DNA of 64,000 bases from Stieleria mannarensis (lineage in GTDB: Bacteria; Planctomycetota; Planctomycetia; Pirellulales; Pirellulaceae): assembly GCF_014154935.1 (NCBI RefSeq), contig NZ_JACEHH010000027.1:1-64000 (forward strand), read 5' to 3'. Positions 55,927 through 64,000 of this stretch are shown piece by piece; positions within the stretch are counted from its first letter, which is position 1; every line of letters begins with the position of its first letter. Under the pieces are notes generated by a model. That model was not told where the DNA came from, did no database searches, and was given only the letters and a program-made list of their open reading frames with translations. The position numbers and the translations under genes are program-made.

Positions 55927-56844
55927 ATGACCGATTCAACGACCAACGTGCGACAACCCAAACGCATCACCACGTCGCGACCGCTGGTGGAAGGCGCCGG
56001 TGTTCATCTGCATCGCGGGTTCGGTTTCGGCGAAACTGAACCGTTTGACCCTTTCCTGTTGTTTGATGACTTTCGCAACGAGGACCCCCAGCAGTACGTC
56101 AACGGGTTTCCCTGGCATCCGCATCGTGGAATCGAGACGATCACGTATGTCTTGGCCGGGACGGTCGACCACGCCGACAGCTTGGGCAACAGCGGACAGC
56201 TGGCGACGGGCGATATCCAGTGGATGACGGCCGGCAGCGGGATCATGCACCAAGAAATGCCGCACGGGGACGCCGAAGGTCGGATGCACGGGTTTCAGCT
56301 GTGGGCCAATCTTCCGGCCAAGCACAAGATGACCAAGCCACGCTATCAGGACATCAGTGCCAAGGATGTCCCGCTGGTGGTGGAGGACGACGGCACGAGT
56401 GTGCGAGTGCTGTGCGGAGATTTTTGGGGCAAACGCGGTCCGGTCGAAGGCGTCGCAGCCGACCCCCGTTACCTGGACATCAGTTTGCCCCCGAACACGA
56501 CGCGATCGATTCCGATCGAAACGACGCGTCATGCGTTCGCGTACGTGTTCGCCGGATCGGTGCGATTCAAAGACGCGTCGGATCCACGCGACGTGCGGGT
56601 GGAAGACCCGATGAACCACGGAAAATCCTTAGACGAGTTTGCCGGAAATCGTTCCCTGGTGTTGTTCGACCAAGGCGATTCGATTCGCGTGGAGTCGGGC
56701 GAGGAAGGCGGCAGATTCTTGCTGGTTTCCGGTGAACCGATCAAGGAACCGGTCGCCTGGCGCGGCCCGATCGTGATGAACACGCAAGAGGAAATCCGGC
56801 AAGCCTGGCGGGAACTGAAGGAAGGATCGTTTATCAAGTCATGA
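55927..56844 (+). CDS. Pirin-family cupin protein
   Basis: A 305-residue bicupin. The N-terminal metal-binding cupin is clear: DPFLLFDDFR, the pair of histidines in FPWHPHRGIETITYVLAG, then HADSLGNSG and the downstream WMTAGSGIMHQEMP with its histidine and glutamate. The C-terminal half is a second cupin (FAYVFAGSVRF, LVLFDQGDSI). Bacterial pirins bind iron and some act as quercetin 2,3-dioxygenases or stress-linked regulators; this one's reaction is not determined. The ATG at 55927 follows a MarR-type palindrome. It is transcribed in the same direction as the MarR gene, consistent with a phenolic- or oxidative-stress response. Confidence 0.92.
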   Translation: MTDSTTNVRQPKRITTSRPLVEGAGVHLHRGFGFGETEPFDPFLLFDDFRNEDPQQYVNGFPWHPHRGIETITYVLAGTVDHADSLGNSGQLATGDIQWMTAGSGIMHQEMPHGDAEGRMHGFQLWANLPAKHKMTKPRYQDISAKDVPLVVEDDGTSVRVLCGDFWGKRGPVEGVAADPRYLDISLPPNTTRSIPIETTRHAFAYVFAGSVRFKDASDPRDVRVEDPMNHGKSLDEFAGNRSLVLFDQGDSIRVESGEEGGRFLLVSGEPIKEPVAWRGPIVMNTQEEIRQAWRELKEGSFIKS

Positions 56845-57212
56845 CCCTCCGATGGTCGCGAAAAGGAGGCAGCAATCGCTGGTGTGCAGGCGATAGAAGC
56901 CCACTGTCGCTGCGAGGGACGTCGATTGTATTACTCTAGCTTTTCGCAACCGATTTAGATTCTCTCCCTTTGGGAGAGACGGCGTTTGCGTAGCAAGCAA
57001 ACGCCAGAGAGGGCTAGCGTTGTAAATTCGCCGCCGGCGTTGATACATGAAGCGGATCGAATGAATCAATGGTGTAGCGGAACTCGTCAAGAGTTTCGCC
57101 CGCGGCTGAAAACGGAAGTCTTGACGACTTCCGCTACGATCAAATCTGTCACTGATACAATCGATGTGCCAAGCAGCGACCGAGAATCGCCTAAAGGCTA
57201 GACACCAACGGC
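56845..57212. repeat. Repeat-filled interval between pirin and FAD oxidoreductase genes
   Basis: Several dispersed elements are packed here. 56881-56914 is a degenerate copy of a 37-bp motif. 56961-57017 has a palindrome (TCTCTCCCTTTGGGAGAGA) next to an inverted GGCGTTTGC...GCAAACGCC pair. 57074-57137 is an inverted repeat with GTAGCGGAA/TTCCGCTAC arms, also at 13510-13579. 57174-57210 is a clear copy of the 37-bp motif (CAGCGACCG...CACCAACG), ending 2 bp from the stop of the oxidoreductase gene. No gene is supported. Confidence 0.8.
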
Positions 57213-58640
57213 TTAGCTGTTTTCTTTTCGGATCGCTTGGACGGTTTGGTCGACGTTTTGGTAGGCAACGGTATGCGGGGCGGTTTGTGACTTGCTGGCG
57301 GTGGCGGCGGCGACGCCGGCGTATTCGCCCATCGCGACTGCGTTGCCGGTCACACGGTAACTCGAGTGCGCGATGAAGTCGCCGCTGATGCACCTTCCGG
57401 CCATCATCAGATTGTCCACCCCGGCGGCGACCAGCGCTCCCATCGGGATGTCGAACGGCTTGGCCCTGATTCCGCGGTTTCCGTAGCCGCCGTCGGTCTT
57501 CTTGAGCGCATGGATGTCGACGCAGAACCCGGACGTGCAGACGCTTTGGGGATCCTTTCGTCCCGCGACCACGTCGTCCTGCGTCACGCGACTGCGGCCC
57601 TGGATCCGACGGCCGTCGCGAACACCGATCTGTTCGGCGGTGGCGACCAAACGCAGGTCTTTCCACTCCGGCAGCGTCTGCAATCCCCTGACGATCTGAT
57701 TCAGTTCGTTTCGTGCCCGAAAGGTTGCTTCGGTGATCGCGGCTGCATCATCGGGGCGGACGCCATATTCGTGATTCATCATCACCGAGGCGATCGAGCC
57801 GCCCATGTGAAACACGGTCGGCTTGGTGTAGCTCGGTTTGTAGCCGCCGCGTTCGATTTCGGCGCGGAAGCGGTCCTTGTGTTTTCCGTCGCTGCTGCCG
57901 GCACGCGTGTACTGGTGCAGCAATTCGGGCGGCGCCGAGATCACTCCCATCAACGACATCGGTTGGCAGGGACAGTCGTCTGCGCCAGCGCTATCACCAA
58001 TTTCAAACTCACAACCGGCCAGCGCCCCGACGTCTCCGTCGCCCGTCGCGTCGATGACCACATCGGCCATCCAGGCTTGTCGGCCCGATTTGGATTCGGT
58101 CATCACACCCCGAATCCGATTGTTCGGGTCGAGATCCACCGCGACGACACGGGTGTGCAATTGGACGCCGATGCGAAGTTCGCTGACGAGCGTTTCCAAC
58201 ACCCACTTCATCGTTTCCACGTCATACATGTACGACAGCCACGTCCGCGGCCTCAGCGGGACGTGTCCGTACTGGTTGTTCGCCTGGTCCAGGCGGCGGA
58301 TGAGTTCTTTGTTGAACCCCGGTTTGTCGGCATCGATGACATACGACAACATGCCGCTGGTCCAGACCCCGCCGAGACATCCGTGACATTCCAACAGTTG
58401 CACCGACGCACCGGCTCGGGCGGCGGCGATCGCCGCGCTGACGCCGGCCGGACCGCCGCCACAGACCAGCACGTCGCTGCGGCCGGCGATCGGTGTTTGG
58501 CGTTGTGGTTCGGTGATGGAATGGGGGGCGTGTCCCGATCCCGGCGCTTTCGAATCGGCTTCTGCCGACACCGCGAGTGCGTTCGCCGATCCGAGCACCG
58601 CGGCGGTTCCGAAAAGCATCTCACGTCGCTGTAGGGGCAT
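57213..58640 (-). CDS. Exported FAD-dependent oxidoreductase (Tat-like signal)
   Basis: A 475-residue FAD protein. The N-terminus (MPLQRREMLFGTAAVLGSAN) has a twin arginine followed by a hydrophobic stretch, like a Tat signal, so the folded flavoprotein would be exported. The FAD Rossmann motif is VLVCGGGPAGVSAAIAAARAG, followed by GCLGGVWTSGML. The internal motif DVVIDATGDGDVGALAGCEF and the C-terminal MMAGRCISGDFIAHSSYRV with TGNAVAMGEYAG match the planctomycete 'FAD-dependent oxidoreductase' family. I chose the ATG at 58640. The substrate is unknown. It is divergent from the MerC-like membrane protein, 60 bp apart. Confidence 0.88.
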   Translation of the reverse strand: MPLQRREMLFGTAAVLGSANALAVSAEADSKAPGSGHAPHSITEPQRQTPIAGRSDVLVCGGGPAGVSAAIAAARAGASVQLLECHGCLGGVWTSGMLSYVIDADKPGFNKELIRRLDQANNQYGHVPLRPRTWLSYMYDVETMKWVLETLVSELRIGVQLHTRVVAVDLDPNNRIRGVMTESKSGRQAWMADVVIDATGDGDVGALAGCEFEIGDSAGADDCPCQPMSLMGVISAPPELLHQYTRAGSSDGKHKDRFRAEIERGGYKPSYTKPTVFHMGGSIASVMMNHEYGVRPDDAAAITEATFRARNELNQIVRGLQTLPEWKDLRLVATAEQIGVRDGRRIQGRSRVTQDDVVAGRKDPQSVCTSGFCVDIHALKKTDGGYGNRGIRAKPFDIPMGALVAAGVDNLMMAGRCISGDFIAHSSYRVTGNAVAMGEYAGVAAATASKSQTAPHTVAYQNVDQTVQAIRKENS

Positions 58641-58700
58641 GGTATTCTCTGGGAAGTGATTCTGCGATTGCGATTCGTTGACCCGCAATTGTAGCTGGCC

Positions 58701-59207
58701 GTGGTTTCTTCGGTGAACGCCGGTGTAAAATGCTCGACGGCAATTCTTTCGTATCAGAGCTTACCGAATCAGCCAGTGAAGCATCGCAGACCCACCGTCG
58801 CGTTCGGCAAATTGCTTTCGGTGTTGCCGCCGGTCTTGCTGGCGTTATTGCCCCGGCTGGCCTGTCCGTGTCAGTATCCGGCTTATGCGGGCTTGCTCGG
58901 TTGGTTGGGGCTGACGTTCTTGATGCAGGCGGTATACCTGTTTCCGATCACGGCGGCGTGTTTGACGTTTGCCGTCGGCGGGTTGGCGGTCGGTGCCCGG
59001 CACCGCCACGGTTACGCGCCGTTCGGCATCGGATTGTTGGCGGCGATCGGATTGATCGTCGGCAAGTTTGTGATCGCGTTTGATCCGATGGTCTACATGG
59101 CGATCGCGGTGTTGTTGGCCGCCTCGGTTTGGAATGCGTGGCCGAGCAATAAGCGATCCAAATTGCGATTTGACGCTGATGGTCATGTGACGGAGGGTGA
59201 CCACTGA
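58701..59207 (+). CDS. MerC-like small membrane protein
   Basis: A 168-residue membrane protein with four membrane segments. The first carries LPRLACPCQYPAYAGLLGWL, close in pattern to the cysteine motif of MerC mercury-transport proteins (CPxCxPxxxxLG). The others are AVYLFPITAACLTFAVGGLA, GIGLLAAIGLIVGKFVIAF and MVYMAIAVLLAASVWNAWP. The C-terminus is polar. The start is uncertain: a GTG at 58701 is used here and the region before residue 35 has no membrane character. MerC-type proteins move Hg(II), but homologues outside mer operons have other or unknown roles, and no mer genes are nearby. Confidence 0.65.
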   Translation: MVSSVNAGVKCSTAILSYQSLPNQPVKHRRPTVAFGKLLSVLPPVLLALLPRLACPCQYPAYAGLLGWLGLTFLMQAVYLFPITAACLTFAVGGLAVGARHRHGYAPFGIGLLAAIGLIVGKFVIAFDPMVYMAIAVLLAASVWNAWPSNKRSKLRFDADGHVTEGDH

Positions 59208-59362
59208 GTCGTTGCGGAGATCGGGTACGAAGATTTAGGAGGTAAGAAGATGATGAAATGCATCAGCCCTTCGAGATAGATAATTTTCCTACCCCAAAAA
59301 ACTTCCTACCAGTCCGCTCAGCGACGGTGCCCGATCAAGTCGGTGGGAATCACGAGACGGTT

Positions 59363-59490
59363 GGCAGAATGATACGGGGCAGAATGATACGGGGCAGAAT
59401 GATGGTGGGGCGGGTCGGCTGGCGACAAACCGTTGCTCTCACCGTCAACGTAAGAGGCAGGAAACTGACAGGCTGGAAGCCTATCCCACT
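59363..59490. repeat. 15-bp tandem repeat and dispersed motif
   Basis: Three copies of a 15-bp unit (GGCAGAATGATACGG, last one altered) occur at 59363-59407, the same family as the seven-copy array at 12278-12382. At 59467-59490 lies the inverted form of the GTGGGATAGGCTTCCAGC motif, abutting the stop of the downstream minus-strand gene (59489). The rest of 59208-59488 shows no gene. Confidence 0.85.
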
Positions 59491-61105
59491 ATTTGTTCGC
59501 CTTGATGCGGCCGGGGATCTCAATTTGTGTCAGTTCCGGTGGCTGGCGACTGGGGGCGAATGACAATGCGGCGGTGGGACAGGCGTCGACACATTCTTCG
59601 GCCACTTTGGTCAACGCTTCATCGAGCTGACCTTCAAACGGCACGCTCAGCAAGACATCAAAGCCGCGACCGACGAAGGACAGTCCCAACGGTTCTTGAG
59701 CCCGCTCGGCGATCTTGATGCACAGTTCGCACTTGATGCACTTGCCCGGTTCGAACAACACCGACGAGGCCCGTCCGACAACTTCGTAAGGCCGTCGCAC
59801 TCGGGGAAACCGATTCGGGTTGGCACCGTAAAATTCCGACCAGCGTTCCAGTTTGCACTTGTTGTGCGCCACACACCCACAGCCCAGACAGCGTTCGGAT
59901 TGTTCCGTTGCATCACAGGAAACGTAGTCCGTGCCGGCGGCGGGGACGGAGCGCGGGGCGGGGGTGGAATTGGCCAAGAACTCGTCGATCTCGCCCGATT
60001 CCAAACGGCCGATGCGTGATGCAAAGTCGTGTCCCAGGCCGAGCTTTTTCCATCCGGCCAGGAATTGATGGATGATCGTTGCAGCTTCCTTCCCATCGGC
60101 CGTACTCCGCACCACCATTCCCTTGCCCCGCAATGCGTTGCCGACGGCGAACACGCCTCGACGGTTGGTCGCGTAGGTTTTCGAGTCGATGTCGATGCCC
60201 TTGCGACTCGACTTGATCCCCAATTGTTCGACCTGTGCCGGCGTCGTTTGGCCGATTGCCAGTAGCACCGCGTCAAATTCATCACACAACGCATCGAGTT
60301 CCTCTTTCGTGGTGATCGCTGTTTGCAATCGAACATCAACGCCCAGCCGGATGATCTGGTTGATTTCGGCATCCAAGATGTCGCGTGGCAAACTTCGTTC
60401 ATCTTCTTCGCTGCGGAGTCGACCGCCCAACGCATCGTTTCGCTCGATCAAGGTGCAGGTGTGTCCGGCACGGCGCAGGTAAAACGTGCCGGCCAGGCCA
60501 CTGGGCCCGGCGCCGACGATCGCCACCCGTTTCCCCGTCGCCGGCTTGCAGGGCGGCAGATAGGGATCGTCGCTGGCCAAATCGACATCCGCGACGTAGC
60601 GTTTCAGATCGCAGATCGCCACGGGACCGTCGGCGGTCTTGCGCCGACATCCCTTTTCACACGGCTTGGGGCAGACGCGGCCGAGCACCGCCGGCAAGGC
60701 GATGTCCGCTTTGATGGTGACGATGGCATCACGCAAGTTTTCATGGCTGATCTGGTCCAACATCAGCGGGATATCCATGTGTGCCGGGCAGGCAAAGTCA
60801 CACGGGGCACGACAGTCACCGACGTGTTCGCTGAGCAGCAACTCCAGCGCCGTCCGTCGCACGTCGCGAATCTCTTCACTCTCGTTTTCGATCTCCATCC
60901 CCTCGACGACCTTGGTCCCACAGGCCGAGATCAACCGGCCGGACCGGCAATCCTTGACCGTGCAGACCTGGCACGAATTGGAGGGCTCGTAGCCTTGGAG
61001 ATAACACAGCGTCGGGATTTCAACACCCACAAGCGCGGCGGCATCGACGAGGTTCGATCCCGGCGGGACGTCGATTTCGCGATCATCGATTTTGATTTTC
61101 ACCAC
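59489..61105 (-). CDS. Iron-sulfur FAD protein: GltD-like, apparently lacking the NAD(P)H domain
   Basis: A 538-residue redox protein. Residues 1-80 are a [2Fe-2S] ferredoxin domain (CYLQGYEPSNSCQVC). Next is a GltD-type [4Fe-4S] domain (CRAPCDFACPAHMDIP, CPKPCEKGCRR), then an FAD domain (VAIVGAGPSGLAGTFYLRRA). The C-terminal iron-sulfur region has CLGCGC and CIKCELCIKIAE with CVDACPTAAL. In GltD-like proteins the FAD domain is split by a NAD(P)H-binding Rossmann domain of roughly 120-150 residues. Here FDAVLLAIGQ runs straight into TNRRGVFAVGNALRGKGMVV, so that domain seems absent. The start is a GTG at 61105. It lies 119 bp after the NuoEF fusion and probably passes electrons to or from it. 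Confidence 0.82.
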   Translation of the reverse strand: MVKIKIDDREIDVPPGSNLVDAAALVGVEIPTLCYLQGYEPSNSCQVCTVKDCRSGRLISACGTKVVEGMEIENESEEIRDVRRTALELLLSEHVGDCRAPCDFACPAHMDIPLMLDQISHENLRDAIVTIKADIALPAVLGRVCPKPCEKGCRRKTADGPVAICDLKRYVADVDLASDDPYLPPCKPATGKRVAIVGAGPSGLAGTFYLRRAGHTCTLIERNDALGGRLRSEEDERSLPRDILDAEINQIIRLGVDVRLQTAITTKEELDALCDEFDAVLLAIGQTTPAQVEQLGIKSSRKGIDIDSKTYATNRRGVFAVGNALRGKGMVVRSTADGKEAATIIHQFLAGWKKLGLGHDFASRIGRLESGEIDEFLANSTPAPRSVPAAGTDYVSCDATEQSERCLGCGCVAHNKCKLERWSEFYGANPNRFPRVRRPYEVVGRASSVLFEPGKCIKCELCIKIAERAQEPLGLSFVGRGFDVLLSVPFEGQLDEALTKVAEECVDACPTAALSFAPSRQPPELTQIEIPGRIKANK

Positions 61106-61159
61106 GGCGGGGGACCTCGTTCAGGACGCGATGTTAAAACGTGATGGCACGGGCATACG

Positions 61160-61237
61160 TGTTGGTGTCCAGGCTTTCGCCGCCCACTGTCGCTGCATCG
61201 CAGCGACCGGGAATCGCCTCAGGGCTAAACACCAACG
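61160..61237. repeat. Inverted pair of 37-bp dispersed repeats overlapping a gene end
   Basis: A degenerate plus-oriented copy (61160-61196) and a good minus-oriented copy (61201-61237) of the element also seen at 57174-57210. The minus copy (CAGCGACCG...CACCAACG) contains the TAG stop codon (61225-61227) and the last codons of the NuoEF gene. Confidence 0.8.
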
Positions 61238-63609
61238 TTTTTCGGTTCGGAGGTGATGTAAACAGCGTCTTCGGGACAGACCTGGTAGCAACTGTCACAA
61301 CGTGTGCAGCGATCCAGGTCAATGGAGTGTCGGTCGTAGGGAGTCATCGGGATGGCGTCGACGGGACAGTGTTGGGCACAAAGCGTGCATCCGATGCATT
61401 TGTCGTTGATGCGGTAGTCGATCAGATCGACGCACTTTCCGGCCGGGCAGTAGCCATTGATGTGGGCTTCGTATTCGTCGCGAAAGTACTTCAACGTGGA
61501 CAGGATGGGGTTAGGCGCCGTCTTGCCAAGACCGCAAAGGCTGCCGGCGCAGACCGACGTCGACAACGCTTCGAGCTGTTCCAGATCACCTCGCTTGCCT
61601 GCTCCGGTGCACAGCCGATCCAGGATGTCCAGCAAGCGTCGCGTGCCGACACGACAGAACGTACACTTGCCGCAGGATTGGTCTTGGGTAAATTTCAGGA
61701 AGTAGCGGGCGATGTCGACCATGCAGTCTTTGTCATCGAGTACCACCAAACCGCCGCTGCCCATGATCGAGCCGACCGCCGACAACGATTCATAATCGAT
61801 TTGCGTGTCGGCCAGTTCCGCGGGGACACAGCCGCCGGAGGGCCCGCCGATCTGGACGGCTTTGAAGGTTCGACCGGGCTCCACTCCGCCCCCGATGTCC
61901 TGGACGATCTGACGGATCGTGATTCCCATCGGGACTTCGATCAGACCGCCGTTGCGGACCTTGCCGGCCAGGGCAAACGCTTTGGTGCCCTTGCTGGTTT
62001 CCGTCCCCAGCTTGGCTAGCTCTTTGCCGCCGTGTCGCAGGATCCAGGGAATCGTGGCGTAGGTTTCGACGTTGTTGATCAGCGTCGGTTTTTCCCACAG
62101 TCCGCTCTCGGCCGGAAACGGTGGTCGAATCCGCGGCGTCCCGCGTCCGCCTTCGATCGAGTGGATCAGCGCCGTCTCCTCGCCGCAAATGTAGGCGCCG
62201 GCCCCTTCGCGAATCTGAAGCGTCAACTTGAAATCGGTTCCCATCACCGAGTCGCCGAGGATCCCGCCGCGCTGGCAGAGGTCGATCGCGCCACGAATCC
62301 GCTCGACCGCCAGCGGGTATTCGGCCCGCACGTAAAAAATTCCTTCGTGGGCGTCGACGGTGCAGGCGGCGATGGCCATGCCCTCGATCACGCGAAACGG
62401 AATCGATTCCAACAGCACCTTGTCCATGAACGCACCGGGATCGCCCTCGTCGCCGTTACAGATGACGTACTTGGTCGGGCTATCTTGGGCGCGAACGGTG
62501 CGCCACTTGGCATGCGTCGGGAACCCGGCACCACCGCGACCACGCAGCCCGCTCGTTTCAAGCTCGTCCAGGATCTGATCGGGTTGGAGTTGTGTCAGGC
62601 ATTTCTTCAACGATTCGAATCCGCCGTGGCGAATGTACTCGTCCAAATCCAGTGGATCGATCGCGTCCAGCAAGTCCAACGTCAGATGCTTTTGTGGACC
62701 GATGAACGCGTCGATCACGCCGTCCCGCGCCCCTTGATGCTTTTGCAAGACGTCCTGGTCTTCATCGGACTGCAGCCAATCGAGTATCCGCGAAGCGGCG
62801 TATCGAATTGGCTTGGAGATGCCTTTGGGCCGAAAATGCTTCAAGACGATCTTTCGCGCCATGTCGGGATTGACGTTGGTGTAGGTCTGTGACGCGCCGT
62901 CGGGCGAGACCAGTTCCACCAGCGGTACTTTGCTGCAAATCCCGGTGCAGCCGATCTGTTTGACATACGCGTCACCGCCGGATTCATCGATCGCATCGCA
63001 CAGTGCTTCATGCACCTTGTCGCTGCCCAGTGCCAGACAACAGGATCCCAGACCGACGCGGACTTCAGTTGTCCGGGGACCTTGCGGCTGTGAGACCGGG
63101 CGATGGACGGCGGAGAGTTTGACGAAATCGGCTTCGTCGTATTCCTGCAACATCCGCGGCGTCGTTTGGGAACTGACATGACCGAAGATCGCGTCGTCGA
63201 TTTGCACGACCGGGCCGAGCGTGCAGCACCCCAGACAGGCCACCTTCTGGACCGTGAACTCGCCATCGGGATCGGTGTCTTCGTGCGGAGCGAGCTGAAG
63301 CTCGTGACGAATCGCATCGTCAACCAGGTCGGCTCCTTTGACGTGACAAGCCGTTCCGGTGCAGACGCTGATCATGTGGCGACCGACCGGGCGATGCCGA
63401 AAGTGATCGTAGAACGACGCCACCCCGGTGATCGATGCCGGTGTGATTTCGGTCAGTTCACAAACCCGTCGCAGCGCCTCTTGGGGCAGATAGCGATATT
63501 CCCTCTGCACCGCGTGCAGGATGGGGATGACGGCATCGGGCGTGCGACCTTCTTGTTGGACAATTCGGTCGACGGGCGACAAGTCGATCATGTTGGTCGT
63601 GGTGATCAT
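61225..63609 (-). CDS. NuoE-NuoF fusion flavoprotein with extra [2Fe-2S] and ferredoxin domains
   Basis: A 794-residue NADH-handling iron-sulfur flavoprotein. Residues 1-150 are NuoE-like with a thioredoxin-fold [2Fe-2S] site (CTGTACHVKG and CLGCCTLG). A second thioredoxin-like [2Fe-2S] module follows at about 180-265 (LGSCCLALG, GCTGICSK). NuoF spans about 320-700 with the FMN/NADH motif GRGGAGFPTHAKW, GDEGDPGAFMDK and GEETALIHSIEGGRG, plus the [4Fe-4S] site CGKCTFCRVGT. A two-cluster ferredoxin ends the protein (CIGCTLCAQHCP, CTRCDSCYQVCP). This is the layout of NADH-linked subunits of hydrogenases, formate dehydrogenases and Nfn/Stn-type complexes. No catalytic hydrogenase or molybdenum subunit is in this window. 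The start is the ATG at 63609 (second ATG at 63591). Confidence 0.9.
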   Translation of the reverse strand: MITTTNMIDLSPVDRIVQQEGRTPDAVIPILHAVQREYRYLPQEALRRVCELTEITPASITGVASFYDHFRHRPVGRHMISVCTGTACHVKGADLVDDAIRHELQLAPHEDTDPDGEFTVQKVACLGCCTLGPVVQIDDAIFGHVSSQTTPRMLQEYDEADFVKLSAVHRPVSQPQGPRTTEVRVGLGSCCLALGSDKVHEALCDAIDESGGDAYVKQIGCTGICSKVPLVELVSPDGASQTYTNVNPDMARKIVLKHFRPKGISKPIRYAASRILDWLQSDEDQDVLQKHQGARDGVIDAFIGPQKHLTLDLLDAIDPLDLDEYIRHGGFESLKKCLTQLQPDQILDELETSGLRGRGGAGFPTHAKWRTVRAQDSPTKYVICNGDEGDPGAFMDKVLLESIPFRVIEGMAIAACTVDAHEGIFYVRAEYPLAVERIRGAIDLCQRGGILGDSVMGTDFKLTLQIREGAGAYICGEETALIHSIEGGRGTPRIRPPFPAESGLWEKPTLINNVETYATIPWILRHGGKELAKLGTETSKGTKAFALAGKVRNGGLIEVPMGITIRQIVQDIGGGVEPGRTFKAVQIGGPSGGCVPAELADTQIDYESLSAVGSIMGSGGLVVLDDKDCMVDIARYFLKFTQDQSCGKCTFCRVGTRRLLDILDRLCTGAGKRGDLEQLEALSTSVCAGSLCGLGKTAPNPILSTLKYFRDEYEAHINGYCPAGKCVDLIDYRINDKCIGCTLCAQHCPVDAIPMTPYDRHSIDLDRCTRCDSCYQVCPEDAVYITSEPKNVGV

Positions 63610-63633
63610 TCGGGAACAGGTCCGAAACTCGTG

Positions 63634-64000
63634 TCACTGATTCTCATCATTCCCACTCCCGATGCAGAACAAATGCTCGCTTCCTCGGATGAGGATCCGT
63701 CCATCGGCAAACGCCGGGCAGGTCACGCAGTCTTCGCCCAATTGAGCCTCCGCGATCTGTTTGCACTCGTCACGAGTCGGTTGCACGATCCATGCCGTCC
63801 CGTCTCGGCCGAACAGATAAACGCGATCGCCGACCAGGCTGGGGGAGGAGAGGAAATCGGCGCCAAAATCTTCTTCCCACAACGGTTCACCGCCTTCCTG
63901 TTTGTCAAAGCAGAAGAGCGTGCCGTAGGACGCCAGCGTCAACAAGAACTCATCGGCGACCAGGGGGCTGCATGTGTCCGGGAGCCCGTAGTCGGCGGTC
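63634..64000 (-). CDS. PQQ-type beta-propeller protein, 5' end beyond the window
   Basis: The C-terminal part of a protein whose frame stays open to the window edge. The visible blades are DTCSPLVADEFLLTLASYG with TLFCFDKQEGGEPLWEEDF, SSPSLVGDRVYLFGRDGTAW and CPAFADGRILIRGSEHLFC, the pattern of PQQ/BamB-like repeats. In planctomycetes such proteins are usually exported. It ends 25 bp before the NuoEF start on the same strand, so it may be cotranscribed with the redox pair. The N-terminus and total length are not visible. Confidence 0.85.
   Translation of the reverse strand, partial: TADYGLPDTCSPLVADEFLLTLASYGTLFCFDKQEGGEPLWEEDFGADFLSSPSLVGDRVYLFGRDGTAWIVQPTRDECKQIAEAQLGEDCVTCPAFADGRILIRGSEHLFCIGSGNDENQ

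Overview
The window reads as chromosomal DNA of a planctomycete, most likely a Rhodopirellula/Stieleria-like member of Pirellulales. This is inferred from four things: a planctomycete-type bacterial microcompartment (BMC) operon, secreted giant proteins with the planctomycetal 'LExRxLLA' N-terminal motif and dockerin-like tails, a sulfatase, and many short dispersed intergenic repeats. No tRNA, rRNA, CRISPR array, phage or transposase gene was recognised.

Layout. (1) 1-5.4 kb: a secreted FG-GAP/GEVED/dockerin-like protein, a small leucine-rich protein and an 85-bp tandem repeat. (2) 5.4-9.4 kb: a BlaI/BlaR1-type repressor-protease pair with a palindromic candidate operator. (3) 9.5-12.1 kb: prolyl-tRNA synthetase and a PfkB-family kinase. 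(4) 12.5-21.3 kb: a minus-strand BMC operon in the transcribed order DeoR regulator, PduL-like phosphotransacylase, two BMC-H shell proteins, acetate kinase, BMC-P, CoA-acylating aldehyde dehydrogenase, BMC-P, unknown protein, BMC-P, class II aldolase, lactate/malate-type dehydrogenase. It matches the known Planctomycetes-Verrucomicrobia (PV) BMC for fucose/rhamnose. In that pathway the aldolase yields lactaldehyde, which is oxidised to an acyl-CoA, converted to the acyl-phosphate, and used to make ATP. (5) 21.7-25.2 kb: a short-chain dehydrogenase and a secreted sulfatase fused to an acetyl-esterase-like domain. (6) 25.7-45.1 kb: a single gene for a giant secreted protein of about 6,440 residues (RTX repeats, flagellin-hook-like motifs, FG-GAP, LRR, LamG, PKD, dockerin-like tail). 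(7) 45.1-56.8 kb: small genes with a stress, metal or signalling flavour: ZIP transporter, membrane protein, His-rich coiled coil, FtsH, DUF2267, a divergent two-component pair, zinc ribbon, radical SAM enzyme, MarR regulator and pirin. (8) 57.2-64 kb: a Tat-like exported FAD oxidoreductase, a MerC-like membrane protein, an unusual two-gene iron-sulfur flavoprotein set (GltD-like plus NuoE-NuoF fusion), and a PQQ-type beta-propeller gene cut by the window end.

The best candidates for something new are: the GltD-like partner of the NuoEF fusion, which appears to lack the NAD(P)H-binding Rossmann domain; an unknown probable cargo protein inside the BMC operon; a terminator-like repeat placed at gene ends and another repeat that supplies a stop codon; and a MarR promoter that predicts a leaderless mRNA with its operator between the -35 and -10 boxes.
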